Positions 6,781 to 15,940 are shown, counted from the first letter of the stretch. The stretch: 64,000 bases of DNA from G965222535 sp965222535 (GCA_965222535.1 OZ244957.1:1860001-1924000), one strand, 5' to 3'. Notes: generated by a model not told the origin, from the letters alone. Translations and numbers: made by a program.

Positions 6781-9339
6781 CTACAGGCGGAAGCGGTTGC
6801 GCAAAGCCAAGACGAGCAGGAACAACAACACGATCGCCAGCAGGCTTTGCAACGTAGTGATGAAGTACAGCCAATCGGGAGGGCACTTCGAGAAGAGCGC
6901 GGCTTCCGCCGCTTCTCCGGCACGGCGGCTGCGCGGAATCAGCGGCAACATCTGGCTGGCGGAGAAGACCAAGGCTTTGCAAAGCGTCTGATAAACCCCG
7001 AACACCGCCGTTGCGCTGTACCGATACAGCAGCCCAAACCCGACCCAGAGGGCAACAAGACCCCACAAAGGCCGGATCTCACTGCGCCCATAGTCGCTGA
7101 GGACCTCAAAGCCCCCGTTCAGCAGCCAAACGATGGGTTTGGTGGTGGGTCTTGCCTCGTGCTCTCGGATAGCGCGCATCTCCAGTGCTTTGAACTCTAG
7201 GGCAAGTTCGCTGTCGTGGCTGTTCTGTGCCAGCTCTTTCAGGCGGCACAGACGCTCAATGTCTTCGCGGTCGGTTTTTTTGGGGGCGCAGCGCAAGCCA
7301 CGCAGCAGCACATGGTGCACCATGTGGGTATTGGTGAGATCTGGGACGCAACCAAACGGCTGCGCACTGGAGAAGCTCAGCGATTTAGCGAAGCTGGCGT
7401 CACGCAACGAAAAGGCGGTAACCGCGTCTGCTCGTTGCAACTCAGTAAAGCGCACATGGTCGGAAAACCGCGCCGCTTCAAAGTCGTACGTACCCCTGCC
7501 GAGCGTAGCACGCTCAAAAAACACCCGCCCGCCAAATTGCGAATCCTTGAATGACACCTCCCCCGTGCCAAAGGTAACGCCAGCGAAGCCCACAACTCCA
7601 TCGCCAAAGGTGGCAGCCCGGAAGTCCACCCTCCCATCACCAAAGTTGGCCTCCATGAAGGACACATCCCCCGCGCCAAAGTTAGCGCCAGCGAAGCCCA
7701 CAGCCCCCTTGCCAAATTTGCTTTTCTCAAAGGACACGCTCCCATTGCCAAATGCGGCGCTCCGGAAGTCCACAGCCCCCTTGCCAAATTTGGTGTCCTC
7801 AAAGGACACGCTCCCATTGCCAAATGCGGCGTTTATGAAGAACACACACCCTGCGCCAAACATGGCGCTCTTGAAGGACACCCCATCACCAAATTTGGCG
7901 TTCTGGAAATCCACCATCCCATCACCAAAGTTGGCATTCATGAAGGACACCTCCTCCTCGCCAAAGTTGGTACCCCTGAAGGACACCATCCCATCACCAA
8001 AGCTGGCCTCCATGAAGGACACCGCCCCCGTGCCAAAGCGGGTCTTAGCAAAATCCACAGTTCCCACGCCAAATTTGGCGTTCATGAAGAACACATGTCC
8101 TGCGCCAAAGCTGGCATCCCTGAAAGACACCTCCCCCGTGCCAAAGTTGGCATCCCTGAAAGACACCTCCCCCGTGCCAAAGTTGGCATTCATGAAGGAC
8201 ACATTCCCCTTGCCAAAGTTGGTACCAGCGAAGTTCACCCCCGCGCCAAAGCGGGTCTTAGCAAAATCCACAGTTCCCACGCCAAATTCGGCGCCAGTGA
8301 AGGACACATCTCCCTTGCCAAAGTTGGCATCAGCGAAGACCGCCCCCCCATCACCAAATTGAGCATCAGCGAAGGACACCGTCCCGCCAAAGTGAGCGCC
8401 AGCGAAGTCCACAGCCCCATTGCCAAAGTTAGCCTCAGCGAAGACCACCTCCCCATCGCCAAAGTTGCTACCAGCGAAGTTCACCCCTGCGCCAAAGTGG
8501 GTCTTAGCAAAGTCCACAGCCTCCTTGCCAAATTCGGCGCGACTGAAGTCCACCTCTCCGCCAAATTCGGCGCCAGCGAGGTCCACAGTCCCATTGCCAA
8601 AGTGAGCGCCAGCGAAGTCCACAGCCCCCGTGCCAAAGTTAGCCTCAGCGAAGACCACCTCCCCATCGCCAAAGTTGGTACCAGCGAAGTTCACCCCCGC
8701 GCCAAATTGGGCGCGACTGAAGTCCACCTCCCCGCCAAATTGAGCGCGACTGAAGTCCACCTCCCCGCCAAATTCGGCGCCAGCGAAGTCCACAGTCCCA
8801 TTGCCAAAGTTGGCATCAGCGAAGACCGCCCCCCCATCACCAAATTGAGCATCAGCGAAGGACACCGTCCCGCCAAAGTGAGCGCCAGCGAAGTCCACAG
8901 TCCCATTGCCAAAGTGAGCGCCAGCGAAGTCCACAGTCCCATTGCCAAAGTTAGCCTCAGCGAAGACCACCTCCCCATCGCCAAAGTTGGTACCAGCGAA
9001 GTTCACCCCCGCGCCAAAGCGGGTCTTAGCAAAATCCACAGTTCCCACGCCAAATTGAGCACCAGCGAAGTCCATCTTAGGGTTGCTAAAGTTGGCACCA
9101 GCGAAGTCCACCTTGCCATTGGGAAAGCGGAAACCGTAAAACGAAAGTACCTTTTGGGGGAGACTGTAGACATCAAAGGAATTATTAAATGAGGCAGCAT
9201 TTTGGTTATAAACCACACCGCTAAAGCTGACATTTGCCTCGGGGTGTGCTTTCACCCAGTGGTTCCACGCATCCTTGCCTTGTAGCCACAGGTTTATCGC
9301 CGCCCAACCTTCCAAAGTGATGCGATGCTCGCTGTCCAT
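6781..9339 (-). CDS. Giant pentapeptide-like repeat protein with C-terminal membrane domain
   Basis: The protein has 852 residues. After an N-terminal segment of about 70 residues comes a repeat domain (about residues 70-650) of units such as FGNGTVDFAGAH, period 12 and sometimes 11: a phenylalanine every 5 then 7 (or 6) positions with small residues between. This resembles the Pentapeptide_3 type of right-handed beta-helix. A linker (about 664-740, rich in charged helix) contains LSDYGRS, followed by a hydrophobic segment near 757-775 and another near 824-846. That C-terminal pattern is known from other pentapeptide proteins with a membrane domain. The function is unknown; a surface or channel-associated solenoid is a guess. 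The ATG at 9339 has only a weak AAGG site upstream. The DNA repeats are near-identical, implying recent expansion. Confidence 0.8.
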   Translation of the reverse strand: MDSEHRITLEGWAAINLWLQGKDAWNHWVKAHPEANVSFSGVVYNQNAASFNNSFDVYSLPQKVLSFYGFRFPNGKVDFAGANFSNPKMDFAGAQFGVGTVDFAKTRFGAGVNFAGTNFGDGEVVFAEANFGNGTVDFAGAHFGNGTVDFAGAHFGGTVSFADAQFGDGGAVFADANFGNGTVDFAGAEFGGEVDFSRAQFGGEVDFSRAQFGAGVNFAGTNFGDGEVVFAEANFGTGAVDFAGAHFGNGTVDLAGAEFGGEVDFSRAEFGKEAVDFAKTHFGAGVNFAGSNFGDGEVVFAEANFGNGAVDFAGAHFGGTVSFADAQFGDGGAVFADANFGKGDVSFTGAEFGVGTVDFAKTRFGAGVNFAGTNFGKGNVSFMNANFGTGEVSFRDANFGTGEVSFRDASFGAGHVFFMNAKFGVGTVDFAKTRFGTGAVSFMEASFGDGMVSFRGTNFGEEEVSFMNANFGDGMVDFQNAKFGDGVSFKSAMFGAGCVFFINAAFGNGSVSFEDTKFGKGAVDFRSAAFGNGSVSFEKSKFGKGAVGFAGANFGAGDVSFMEANFGDGRVDFRAATFGDGVVGFAGVTFGTGEVSFKDSQFGGRVFFERATLGRGTYDFEAARFSDHVRFTELQRADAVTAFSLRDASFAKSLSFSSAQPFGCVPDLTNTHMVHHVLLRGLRCAPKKTDREDIERLCRLKELAQNSHDSELALEFKALEMRAIREHEARPTTKPIVWLLNGGFEVLSDYGRSEIRPLWGLVALWVGFGLLYRYSATAVFGVYQTLCKALVFSASQMLPLIPRSRRAGEAAEAALFSKCPPDWLYFITTLQSLLAIVLLFLLVLALRNRFRL

Positions 9340-9374
9340 GTGCCTTGTCCTATACCTAGGTTACTTGAAGATAA

Positions 9375-9680
9375 TCGTTTTTATTTTTAATAAGAAGCGC
9401 CTAACGGCACCACGAAGTAACTGCTGTACGGGCCATTGCTCCAATTCCAGAGCCTTACTACTGTCCTCGGCCCTGCACGGCGCTAAGGCGAGGGCGCAGG
9501 AGATTCTGGGGTTAGGGGTTTGGGGGAAGGGAGTACCGCGTTTCGGTGGGTTAAACACGCCTTAACCCTTCCCCCAATACAAACGTCATTACCCTCCTTA
9601 GACTCCTGAGATGCTAGGCGTTGCCTAGCATATCAGGATTAAAAATATTAAAAGATCCCAGAGCCTTGCTCTCCGCTATC
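9375..9680 (-). repeat. F1 repeat copy, inverted orientation
   Basis: Read on the minus strand this is one F1 unit: TTTAATATTTTTAATCCTGA, palindrome at 9605-9637, TAAGGAGG (complement of 9593-9600), the G-rich and C-rich blocks, and the GGCGC/AT-rich end near 9389-9412. In this copy the motif is followed by ATG instead of ACG, opening a 12-codon frame. It fills the gap between the repeat protein and the 8-oxoguanine deaminase gene. Confidence 0.88.
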
Positions 9681-9704
9681 TCAGAGCCTTGCCCGCAGCC
9701 GCGG

Positions 9705-11051
9705 TTAAAAAAGCGCCCGCGCCAGCGCGCCATGGCGCGCTATCAGGCGCGTCAGGTCGAGGCGCGTTAGCCGACCGTTTTCCACCACCACCTGCCCGTT
9801 GATCACCGTATGGGTGGCTTTGACCGGGCCGCACAGCAGCAGTGCCGCGATGGGGTCGCTGTGGCTGCCGGCGAAGTCAATGCAGTTGGTATCGTAGATG
9901 GCAAAATCGGCGGCGTAGCCGACGGCGATGCGCCCGATGTCATCGCGCCCTAGCACCGCGGCACCGCCGCGCGTTGCAACGCGCAAGGCGGCTCTTGCGC
10001 TTAGCGCAAAAGCCCCGCCGCAGACGCGCTGCAACAGCATCGCTTGGCGTGCCTCGTTCAGCAGGTGGCCGCTGTCGGACGAGGCCGAGCCGTCAACGCC
10101 AAGCCCTACCGCAACGCCGGCATCTAGCATCTGGCGCAGCGGGGCGATGCCGCTGCCAAGGCGCATGTTGGAGCACGGGCAATGCGCAACGCCGCTGCCG
10201 CTGGCGGCGAACAGGGCGATCTCGGCGGCGTTGAGTTGGACGCAATGGGCATGCCAGACATCCTCCCCCAGCCAGCCGATCTGTTCCACGTAAGCGCCGG
10301 GGCGCAGCTTAAAATGCGCCAGCGAGTAGGCGATATCCTCGGCATTTTCGGCGAGATGGGTATGCAGGCCGACGCCTTTGTCGCGCGCCAGCAGGGCGCT
10401 GTCGCGCATCAGCCCCATGCTGACCGAGAACGGCGAGCAGGGCGCCAGCGCAATGCGCGTCATGGCACCGCGGCGCGGATCGTGGAACTGATCGATCACG
10501 CGCTCTGAATCCTTCAAGATAGCCGCTTCGTTTTCGGTCAGTGCATCCGGCGGTAGCCCGCCTTGTGAGGTGCCGATGCTCATCGAGCCGCGCGTGGCGT
10601 GAAAGCGTACGCCCACCTCCTGCGCCGCCGCTATCGCATCATCAAGCCGCGCCCCGTTGGGGAACAGGTATTGATGGTCGGATGAAGTGGTGCAGCCCGA
10701 CAGGGCGAGCTCGGCAAGCCCGAGCGTTACCGCGACCTGGATATGCTCGGGGCCAATCCCCTGCCAGATCGGGTACAGTGTCTTGAGCCAGCCGAAAAGG
10801 CTTTCGTTTTGCGCCCCGGGCACGGCGCGGGTGAGGTTCTGAAAGAGATGGTGATGGGTGTTGATAAGGCCGGGGATCAGCACCATTCCGCGCAAGTCGA
10901 GCACCGTATCGGCGCGCCGCGGCAGCGCTTCCGATGCGCCGAGTGAGACGATCACCCCATCTTCGCAATACACAGAAGCGTCAGTTAGCTCGCTGCCGGC
11001 ATCGTCCATCAGCGCGATGTGGCTGGCGTTTTTCAGCAGTAAAGACGACAT
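9705..11051 (-). CDS. 8-Oxoguanine deaminase / guanine deaminase-like amidohydrolase
   Basis: Amidohydrolase-superfamily enzyme of 448 residues, predicted to hydrolyse an amino group from a purine such as 8-oxoguanine, yielding urate. Visible metal-site elements are NTHHHLFQNLTRA at about residues 63-75, the histidine in GLHTHLAEN and the aspartate in GLGVDGSASSDSGHLL. The latter segment is typical of 8-oxoguanine deaminases of the Pseudomonas type, rather than atrazine enzymes. Its position next to allA, allE, puuE-uraD, uraH and puuD fits a role in feeding urate into the ureide pathway. The substrate remains an inference; guanine or another aminopurine is possible. Confidence 0.82.
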   Translation of the reverse strand: MSSLLLKNASHIALMDDAGSELTDASVYCEDGVIVSLGASEALPRRADTVLDLRGMVLIPGLINTHHHLFQNLTRAVPGAQNESLFGWLKTLYPIWQGIGPEHIQVAVTLGLAELALSGCTTSSDHQYLFPNGARLDDAIAAAQEVGVRFHATRGSMSIGTSQGGLPPDALTENEAAILKDSERVIDQFHDPRRGAMTRIALAPCSPFSVSMGLMRDSALLARDKGVGLHTHLAENAEDIAYSLAHFKLRPGAYVEQIGWLGEDVWHAHCVQLNAAEIALFAASGSGVAHCPCSNMRLGSGIAPLRQMLDAGVAVGLGVDGSASSDSGHLLNEARQAMLLQRVCGGAFALSARAALRVATRGGAAVLGRDDIGRIAVGYAADFAIYDTNCIDFAGSHSDPIAALLLCGPVKATHTVINGQVVVENGRLTRLDLTRLIARHGALARALF

Positions 11052-11092
11052 AGCCGATCCTTTTAGCTAAGCGATGCAGCGAAGGGGGCCCC

Positions 11093-11578
11093 TCAGGTGC
11101 AGATGGTATAGGGCTGCGGGAACCAGAACTCTTCGACATTGGTGCCGCCGCCGATGCGATCGATGACCGCGAAACGCCCCGGCGCATGCAGCGGTGTTAA
11201 CACCCCGTGCCAGGTGTTTTTATGGTAATTGACGCCCGTATGGGGGGCGCTGATAAATGCCAGCGGCGGCCCCGGTTGGCCATCGTGATCGGCGGCGACG
11301 AGCACGATGAAAGGGTGCTCGGTGAGTGGGATAAACGCCTGTGATCCCAGTGGGTGGCGCTCCATCATAGGCAATTGACAGGGCAGGCGGCGCGGTTGCG
11401 CGTCAAACAGGCTGATGCCAGCGGCACCGTCACTGAAGTCGAGCGCGGCGAGGTTATGGTAGCGCCCGCAGCGCCCCTGATTGATGATCAGGTCGGGCGC
11501 GCCGTCAAAGCTCAGCACGTCGCCGAAAGGGCGAAATCGCACGGCGTTCAACGGTTGGATTCTGATCGCCCGCGACAT
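11093..11578 (-). CDS. allA: Ureidoglycolate lyase
   Basis: Splits ureidoglycolate into glyoxylate and urea, the last step of allantoin breakdown. The protein starts MSRAIRIQPLNAVRFRPFG and contains FDAQPRRLP, the MMERHPLGSQAF block and NYHKNTWHGVLTPL, all typical of the AllA cupin-like family. I chose the ATG at 11578 (161 residues, the usual length) over a longer open frame that runs back into allE. Only four bases separate it from the allE stop, so it is in one operon with allE. Confidence 0.93.
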   Translation of the reverse strand: MSRAIRIQPLNAVRFRPFGDVLSFDGAPDLIINQGRCGRYHNLAALDFSDGAAGISLFDAQPRRLPCQLPMMERHPLGSQAFIPLTEHPFIVLVAADHDGQPGPPLAFISAPHTGVNYHKNTWHGVLTPLHAPGRFAVIDRIGGGTNVEEFWFPQPYTICT

Positions 11579-11582
11579 CGGC

Positions 11583-12410
11583 CTAAAGTTTGAGATCGGC
11601 GTGGCGGTTGACGTCCTTGTACAGCAGATAGCGGAACGCGCCCGGCCCGCCGGCATAGCAGGCCTGCGGACAAAAAGCGCGCAGCCAGAGGTAGTCCCCG
11701 GCTTCCACCTCCACCCAGTCCTGATTGACATGGTAGGCCCCCTTGCCTTGCAGGATATACAGCCCGTGCTCCATCACATGGGTTTCGGCGAAGGGGATCA
11801 CGCCGCCCGGCTGGAAGGTTACGATGTTGACCTGCATGTCATGGCGTATGTCAAGCGCATCGACAAAGCGACTGGTGGCCCAGATGCCGTTGGTACCCGG
11901 CATGGCCTCGGGCGTTACCGCCTGATCGGAAGTGACGAACGCATCCGGTTTGTCGATGCCGTCAACAAAGCGGTATTTTTTGCGCAGCCAGTGAAACACC
12001 GCCTTGCTGTCCGAGCGGTTGTGCAGCGTCCAGTCGAGGCCGCAGGGAAGGTAGGCATAGCCGCCGGCTGCAAGCCGCTGGCGCTGTCCAGCATAGGCCA
12101 ACTCAATGCCGCCTTCGACGACAAACAACACGGCTTGGGCGTCCCGCTCCGGTTCAGGCGTGGCTGAGCCGCCACCTGCGCCGACCTCCATAATGTAATG
12201 AGAAAAGGTCTCGGCAAAACCGCTCATCGGGCGTGCCAGCATCCACAGGCGGGTAGCATGCCAGAAAGGCAGGTATGAGGCGGTGATATCGCTGAGAGTA
12301 CCCTTCGGGATAAACGCATAGGCGGTGGTGAAAACCGCCCTGTCGCTCAACAGTTGGGTTTGCGGCGGCAGCCCGCCTTGGGGGCTGTAGTAGGATAGAT
12401 GCGCGTTCAT
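11583..12410 (-). CDS. allE: (S)-Ureidoglycine aminohydrolase
   Basis: Bicupin enzyme that converts (S)-ureidoglycine to (S)-ureidoglycolate with release of ammonia. The 275-residue protein has the two cupin halves: the first includes HYIMEVGAGGGS and the second METHVMEHG-like metal residues in FAETHVMEHGLYILQGKG followed by DYLWLRAFCPQACYAGG. Length and order match AllE/YlbA. The ATG at 12410 is chosen; a TTG at 12434 would lie inside the neighbouring repeat. No strong ribosome site precedes it. It probably leads the transcript allE-allA-deaminase. Confidence 0.94.
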   Translation of the reverse strand: MNAHLSYYSPQGGLPPQTQLLSDRAVFTTAYAFIPKGTLSDITASYLPFWHATRLWMLARPMSGFAETFSHYIMEVGAGGGSATPEPERDAQAVLFVVEGGIELAYAGQRQRLAAGGYAYLPCGLDWTLHNRSDSKAVFHWLRKKYRFVDGIDKPDAFVTSDQAVTPEAMPGTNGIWATSRFVDALDIRHDMQVNIVTFQPGGVIPFAETHVMEHGLYILQGKGAYHVNQDWVEVEAGDYLWLRAFCPQACYAGGPGAFRYLLYKDVNRHADLKL

Positions 12411-12574
12411 CAATAATATTTTAATCCGCAACAATCAAGCACCGCTTGGCTGTTGCGGAGGCGTTGTAAAAAAGACGTATATACCGGTGTTACTTGAAGA
12501 TGCAGGAAAGGGCTATTGTCATGCTCTCATCCCAGAGCTTTGGGCGGTGCGCCGTTAGGGGCACCTAATTAAAA
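12411..12574. repeat. F1-derived repeat between puuE-uraD and allE
   Basis: Contains AATATTTTAATCCGCAAC, a palindrome at 12426-12458 (CCGCAACAATCAAGC/GCTTGGCTGTTGCGG, two mismatches), a GTTACTTGAAGAT block also seen near 9.37 kb, and the end GTGCGCCGTTAGG...AATTAAAATTAAAAAC. The same modules occur at 4721 and 37820-38040. It splits the ureide genes into two minus-strand blocks and may act as a partial terminator. Confidence 0.75.
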
Positions 12575-13999
12575 TTAAAAACGATCAAGTGCCGCTAAGC
12601 GCAGTCGCGCAATTTCCTCCACCTGCCGGCAGGCTTCTGCGAATTCTTCAGGTGACGAATGATTGATGCGGGTTTTAAACGCATCCAGGATTGCTGCGGG
12701 GTTCAGCCCTTTCACCGCAATGATGAAAGGATAACCGAATTTCCTCCGATAAGCCGTGTTCAGTGTGGTGAATGTGCGCCTTTCTTCGCCCGTCAACGCC
12801 AACAGGCCCGCCGCCGCCTGCTCGGTGCTGGAGGTGGCGCTCAGTTGTTGCGCCTGCGCCAGCCGACCGGCTAAGTCGGGGTGAGCGCGCAGCACGCCGA
12901 GTCGCTCTTCATGGCTTGCCGCCCTGAAGCAGCGGCACAGCGCCGCATGCAGTCCTGTAGGCGTGTCAAAAGCGGGCCCGAGCTCAAGGCTAAAAGCGCG
13001 GCGGGCGACCCAGTCAGAATGCTCGAATATGTCGCCATACAGCGCGACAAAGTGCGCTGCATCCATAGTCGATGGCAGTTGCTTCGGCTGAGACGGTTTC
13101 GGGTAGCGCTCAAGCCAGCACCTGGCGATATCAATGCGGCGCGCAAACCACGTCTTTTGATGCGCTTTGGCATAGTCGATAAAGGCTTTCAACCCCTGGA
13201 TGCGCCCCGCTCTGCCGACCAGTCGGCAATGCAGGCCGATGCTCATCATCTTCGGGCTGCCAGCACGCCCTTCCGCGTACAGTGCATCAAAGCTGTCCTT
13301 CAGATAGGTGAAGAAATGCGCACTGGTGTTGAAGCCCTGCGGGGTGGCGAAACGCATGTCATTGGCGTCCAGCGTATAGGGAACGATAAGCTGCGCGCCT
13401 GACGGCGTATCCTGAAAGTACGGCAGATCATCGGCATAGCTGTCGGCTTGATAGGTGCAGATGCCTTCTTCGGCCACCTGATCGATGGTGTTGGCGGAAC
13501 AGCGGCCGGTGTACCAGCCTACCGGCTTGCTGCCGGTTACCAGCTCATGGAGAGCGATAGCCGCTTTTATATCGGCTTTTTCGTCTTGCGCGCTGTGATC
13601 CTTGTAGTCAATCCATTTCAGTCCGTGGCTGGCAATCTCCCAGTCGGCGGCAAGCATCGCTGCGACCTGCTCGGGCGATCGCGCCAGCGCGGTGGCTACG
13701 CCAAAGACGGTGACAGGAATAGCCTCGGCGGTGAACAGGCGATGGATGCGCCAGAAGCCTGCCCGCGCGCCATATTCATAGATCGATTCCATATTATAGT
13801 GGCGCTGACCAGGCCACGCGGCGGCACCGACGATTTCAGACAGAAAGGACTCAGAAGCGGCATCGCCATGCAGGATATTACTCTCGCCGCCTTCTTCGTA
13901 ATTGACGACAAACTGCACTGCAATCAACGCGCCATCGGGCCATGGGGCGCACGGCGGGGTGCTGCCATAACCTCTCATGTCTCTGGGATAACGGGTCAT
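12575..13999 (-). CDS. puuE-uraD: Fused allantoinase (PuuE) and OHCU decarboxylase (UraD)
   Basis: Bifunctional enzyme of 474 residues. The N-terminal part (about 1-305) is a polysaccharide-deacetylase-like, cofactor-independent allantoinase (PuuE): NYEEGGE near residue 34, YNMESIYEYGARAG, and HGLKWIDY. It opens allantoin to allantoate. The C-terminal part (about 315-474) is OHCU decarboxylase: RAHPDLAGRLA and FGYPFIIAVKG carry the family's conserved residues, giving S-allantoin. Such fusions are known in proteobacteria and couple two consecutive steps. It is transcribed away from uraH-puuD across a 288-bp divergent spacer. Confidence 0.95.
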   Translation of the reverse strand: MTRYPRDMRGYGSTPPCAPWPDGALIAVQFVVNYEEGGESNILHGDAASESFLSEIVGAAAWPGQRHYNMESIYEYGARAGFWRIHRLFTAEAIPVTVFGVATALARSPEQVAAMLAADWEIASHGLKWIDYKDHSAQDEKADIKAAIALHELVTGSKPVGWYTGRCSANTIDQVAEEGICTYQADSYADDLPYFQDTPSGAQLIVPYTLDANDMRFATPQGFNTSAHFFTYLKDSFDALYAEGRAGSPKMMSIGLHCRLVGRAGRIQGLKAFIDYAKAHQKTWFARRIDIARCWLERYPKPSQPKQLPSTMDAAHFVALYGDIFEHSDWVARRAFSLELGPAFDTPTGLHAALCRCFRAASHEERLGVLRAHPDLAGRLAQAQQLSATSSTEQAAAGLLALTGEERRTFTTLNTAYRRKFGYPFIIAVKGLNPAAILDAFKTRINHSSPEEFAEACRQVEEIARLRLAALDRF

Positions 14000-14132
14000 T
14001 GGGTTGCGCTGTGGTGCTGCATTTCAAGGGGGGGAAAGGGGTTTTAGCCAACCTTTGGCATTTTAAACGGATTGATCGCATTGAGCACCAAAACAGACTC
14101 GCCTAGAAGCCCGTGTGAGATAATACCCCAAA

Positions 14133-14207
14133 GGCACCTCGAAAAACCTCAATGGGATGGGATGGGATGGGATGGTATGGGTGGTGGGGTGGGGAAAGGG
14201 GATTATG
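14133..14207 (+). repeat. F2 repeat with expanded GGGAT microsatellite (G-quadruplex motif)
   Basis: Starts with the F2 end GGCACCTCGAAAAACCTCAA, then GGGAT repeated four times (G-runs at 14154, 14159, 14164, 14169), a further GGG at 14179 and three GGGG runs up to 14201. Four G3 runs with two-base loops satisfy the usual G-quadruplex pattern. It lies in the divergent promoter region between puuE-uraD and uraH-puuD. Confidence 0.85.
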
Positions 14208-14287
14208 TTAATTTTTAATTAGGAGCGCCGCGGAAGGATCGTCTAGCGATTTTTCACTGCCCAAAGTACTTGCTCAAGGGAGGCTTT

Positions 14288-14647
14288 ATGACACACGGAT
14301 TTCTGACAACCCATGTTCTAGATACCGCAAGAGGGGTGCCCGCGAGCGACCTACTGATCAGCCTGTATGCCTTGACTGCCGACGCCAGAAGGCATATTTG
14401 CGATATGACAACGAATAGCGACGGGCGCACCGACAGCCCCATCCTAGCGCAACAGGATTTCGCTGTTGGTCAGTATCTGCTGATCTTTCATGCCGGTGCT
14501 TACCTTGACAGGCATTTCCCCAATTTGCCGCAGCCCAAATTCATTGACGTTATTCCGCTTCAATTCGCGATCGCGGATGCTGACGCGCATTACCATGTGC
14601 CGCTGTTGTTATCGCCTTTTGGCTACTCCACTTACCGCGGCAGTTAG
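14288..14647 (+). CDS. uraH: 5-Hydroxyisourate hydrolase
   Basis: Transthyretin-like tetrameric enzyme that hydrolyses 5-hydroxyisourate to OHCU, the second step after urate oxidation. The 119-residue protein starts MTHGFLTTHVLDTARG and ends with the hallmark YRGS. Internal GRTD supplies the active-site arginine. I chose the ATG at 14288 because AAGGGAGG stands five bases upstream; a TTG at 14270 is less likely. puuD follows 18 bases downstream on the same strand. Confidence 0.97.
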   Translation: MTHGFLTTHVLDTARGVPASDLLISLYALTADARRHICDMTTNSDGRTDSPILAQQDFAVGQYLLIFHAGAYLDRHFPNLPQPKFIDVIPLQFAIADADAHYHVPLLLSPFGYSTYRGS

Positions 14648-14665
14648 CAGGCCTCCGGCAGGGAG

Positions 14666-15940
14666 ATGGAGATGGAGATGGAATGGAGCTTGCTGTATGC
14701 CGTGGTGCTCGACTGGGTCGAATTGGCGCTGCGATGGCTGCATATCATCACAGCCATCGCGTGGATAGGCTCGTCGTTTTACTTCATTGCACTGGATCTG
14801 GGGTTGCGCCGGTACGACAAACTCCCTGAAGGGGTGCATGGCGAAGCATGGCAGGTGCATGGCGGCGGTTTCTATCGTATCCAGAAATACCGCGTCGCGC
14901 CCCCCGACCTACCCGAGCAGTTGACATGGTTTAAGTGGGAATCCTACGCCACTTGGCTGTCTGGCTTTGCGCTGATGGTGGTGGTCTATTATCTGGGTGC
15001 GGATCTGTATCTGCTGGATGCGACCAAGGCCGACCTGCCGCTATGGGCGGGAATAGGACTATCGCTTGGCGTACTGGGGCTTGGCTGGGTTGGCTATGAT
15101 CGGCTGTGCAAGTCGAAGTTTGGCGAGCAGCCAATCCAACTGATGCTGGCGCTGTATGCGATTCTCGTCATGCTGGCCTACGGGCTGGGGCAGATATTCA
15201 CCGGTAGGGGCGCATTCCTGCACCTTGGGGCGATCACGGCGACCATCATGTCCTTCAATGTGCTGTTGGTCATCATCCCCAATCAGCGCATCGTGGTCGC
15301 TGACCTAAAAGCCGGGCGTACGCCGCAGCAGCGCTATGGGGCGATCGCCAAGCAGCGCTCAACCCATAACAACTATCTGACGTTGCCAGTGATCTTCTTC
15401 ATGCTGTCGAGCCACTATCCGCTTGCCTATGCAACGCCTTATAGCTGGATCATCGCTGCCTTGGTGATCTTGCTGGGGGTGTCGATCCGCCATTATTTCA
15501 ACAGCCGCCATGCCGGCTTGCACCGCCCACGCTGGACCTGGGTGGTGACGGTGCTGCTGTTTGCCAGCATCGTGATCCTATCGCTGGTACCGCTGTTCAG
15601 CCACAAGGTGGCCGAAAGAGCGGAGCAAACGCACCCGCCGCTGAGCGGCTTTGCGCTTCAGCTGGCCCATTCAGCCGATTTTCAGCGGGTGCGGGTGGTG
15701 TTGCTGGGGCGTTGTCTGATGTGCCACGCAACGCAGCCTTTTTATCCCGGAATACACCACCCGCCAAAGGGTGTTGTGCTGGAAACAAAGCGTCAGATTG
15801 TGATGCAGGCGCAGCGTATTGTTACTCAGTCGGCGCTGTCCCATGCGATGCCGCCAGCCAATGTCAGCTACATGCAGGAAGAAGAGCGCCAACTGCTACT
15901 GAAATGGTATCGCAGCGCCGGCAGCGCGCAGAAATCCTGA
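14666..15940 (+). CDS. puuD: Membrane urate hydroxylase PuuD with C-terminal cytochrome c domain
   Basis: Integral-membrane urate oxidase that hydroxylates urate to 5-hydroxyisourate and passes electrons to the respiratory chain rather than making hydrogen peroxide. The 424 residues show about eight hydrophobic segments beginning with WLHIITAIAWIGSSFYF, then a periplasmic c-type cytochrome module with one CLMCH heme site (about 15713-15727) and a later AMPP segment with a possible methionine ligand. The start lies in ATGGAG repeated three times (14666, 14672, 14678), so it is ambiguous by up to four residues; GGCAGGGAG precedes it. It forms an operon with uraH. Confidence 0.95.
   Translation: MEMEMEWSLLYAVVLDWVELALRWLHIITAIAWIGSSFYFIALDLGLRRYDKLPEGVHGEAWQVHGGGFYRIQKYRVAPPDLPEQLTWFKWESYATWLSGFALMVVVYYLGADLYLLDATKADLPLWAGIGLSLGVLGLGWVGYDRLCKSKFGEQPIQLMLALYAILVMLAYGLGQIFTGRGAFLHLGAITATIMSFNVLLVIIPNQRIVVADLKAGRTPQQRYGAIAKQRSTHNNYLTLPVIFFMLSSHYPLAYATPYSWIIAALVILLGVSIRHYFNSRHAGLHRPRWTWVVTVLLFASIVILSLVPLFSHKVAERAEQTHPPLSGFALQLAHSADFQRVRVVLLGRCLMCHATQPFYPGIHHPPKGVVLETKRQIVMQAQRIVTQSALSHAMPPANVSYMQEEERQLLLKWYRSAGSAQKS

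Noticed and set aside
7133..9192. Long plus-strand open frames (7133-8362 and 8095-9192) opposite the repeat protein
   Set aside because: They are mirror frames created by the repeated codons of the minus-strand gene. They lack a coherent N-terminus and have Pro/Ser/Lys-rich repeats without known family.
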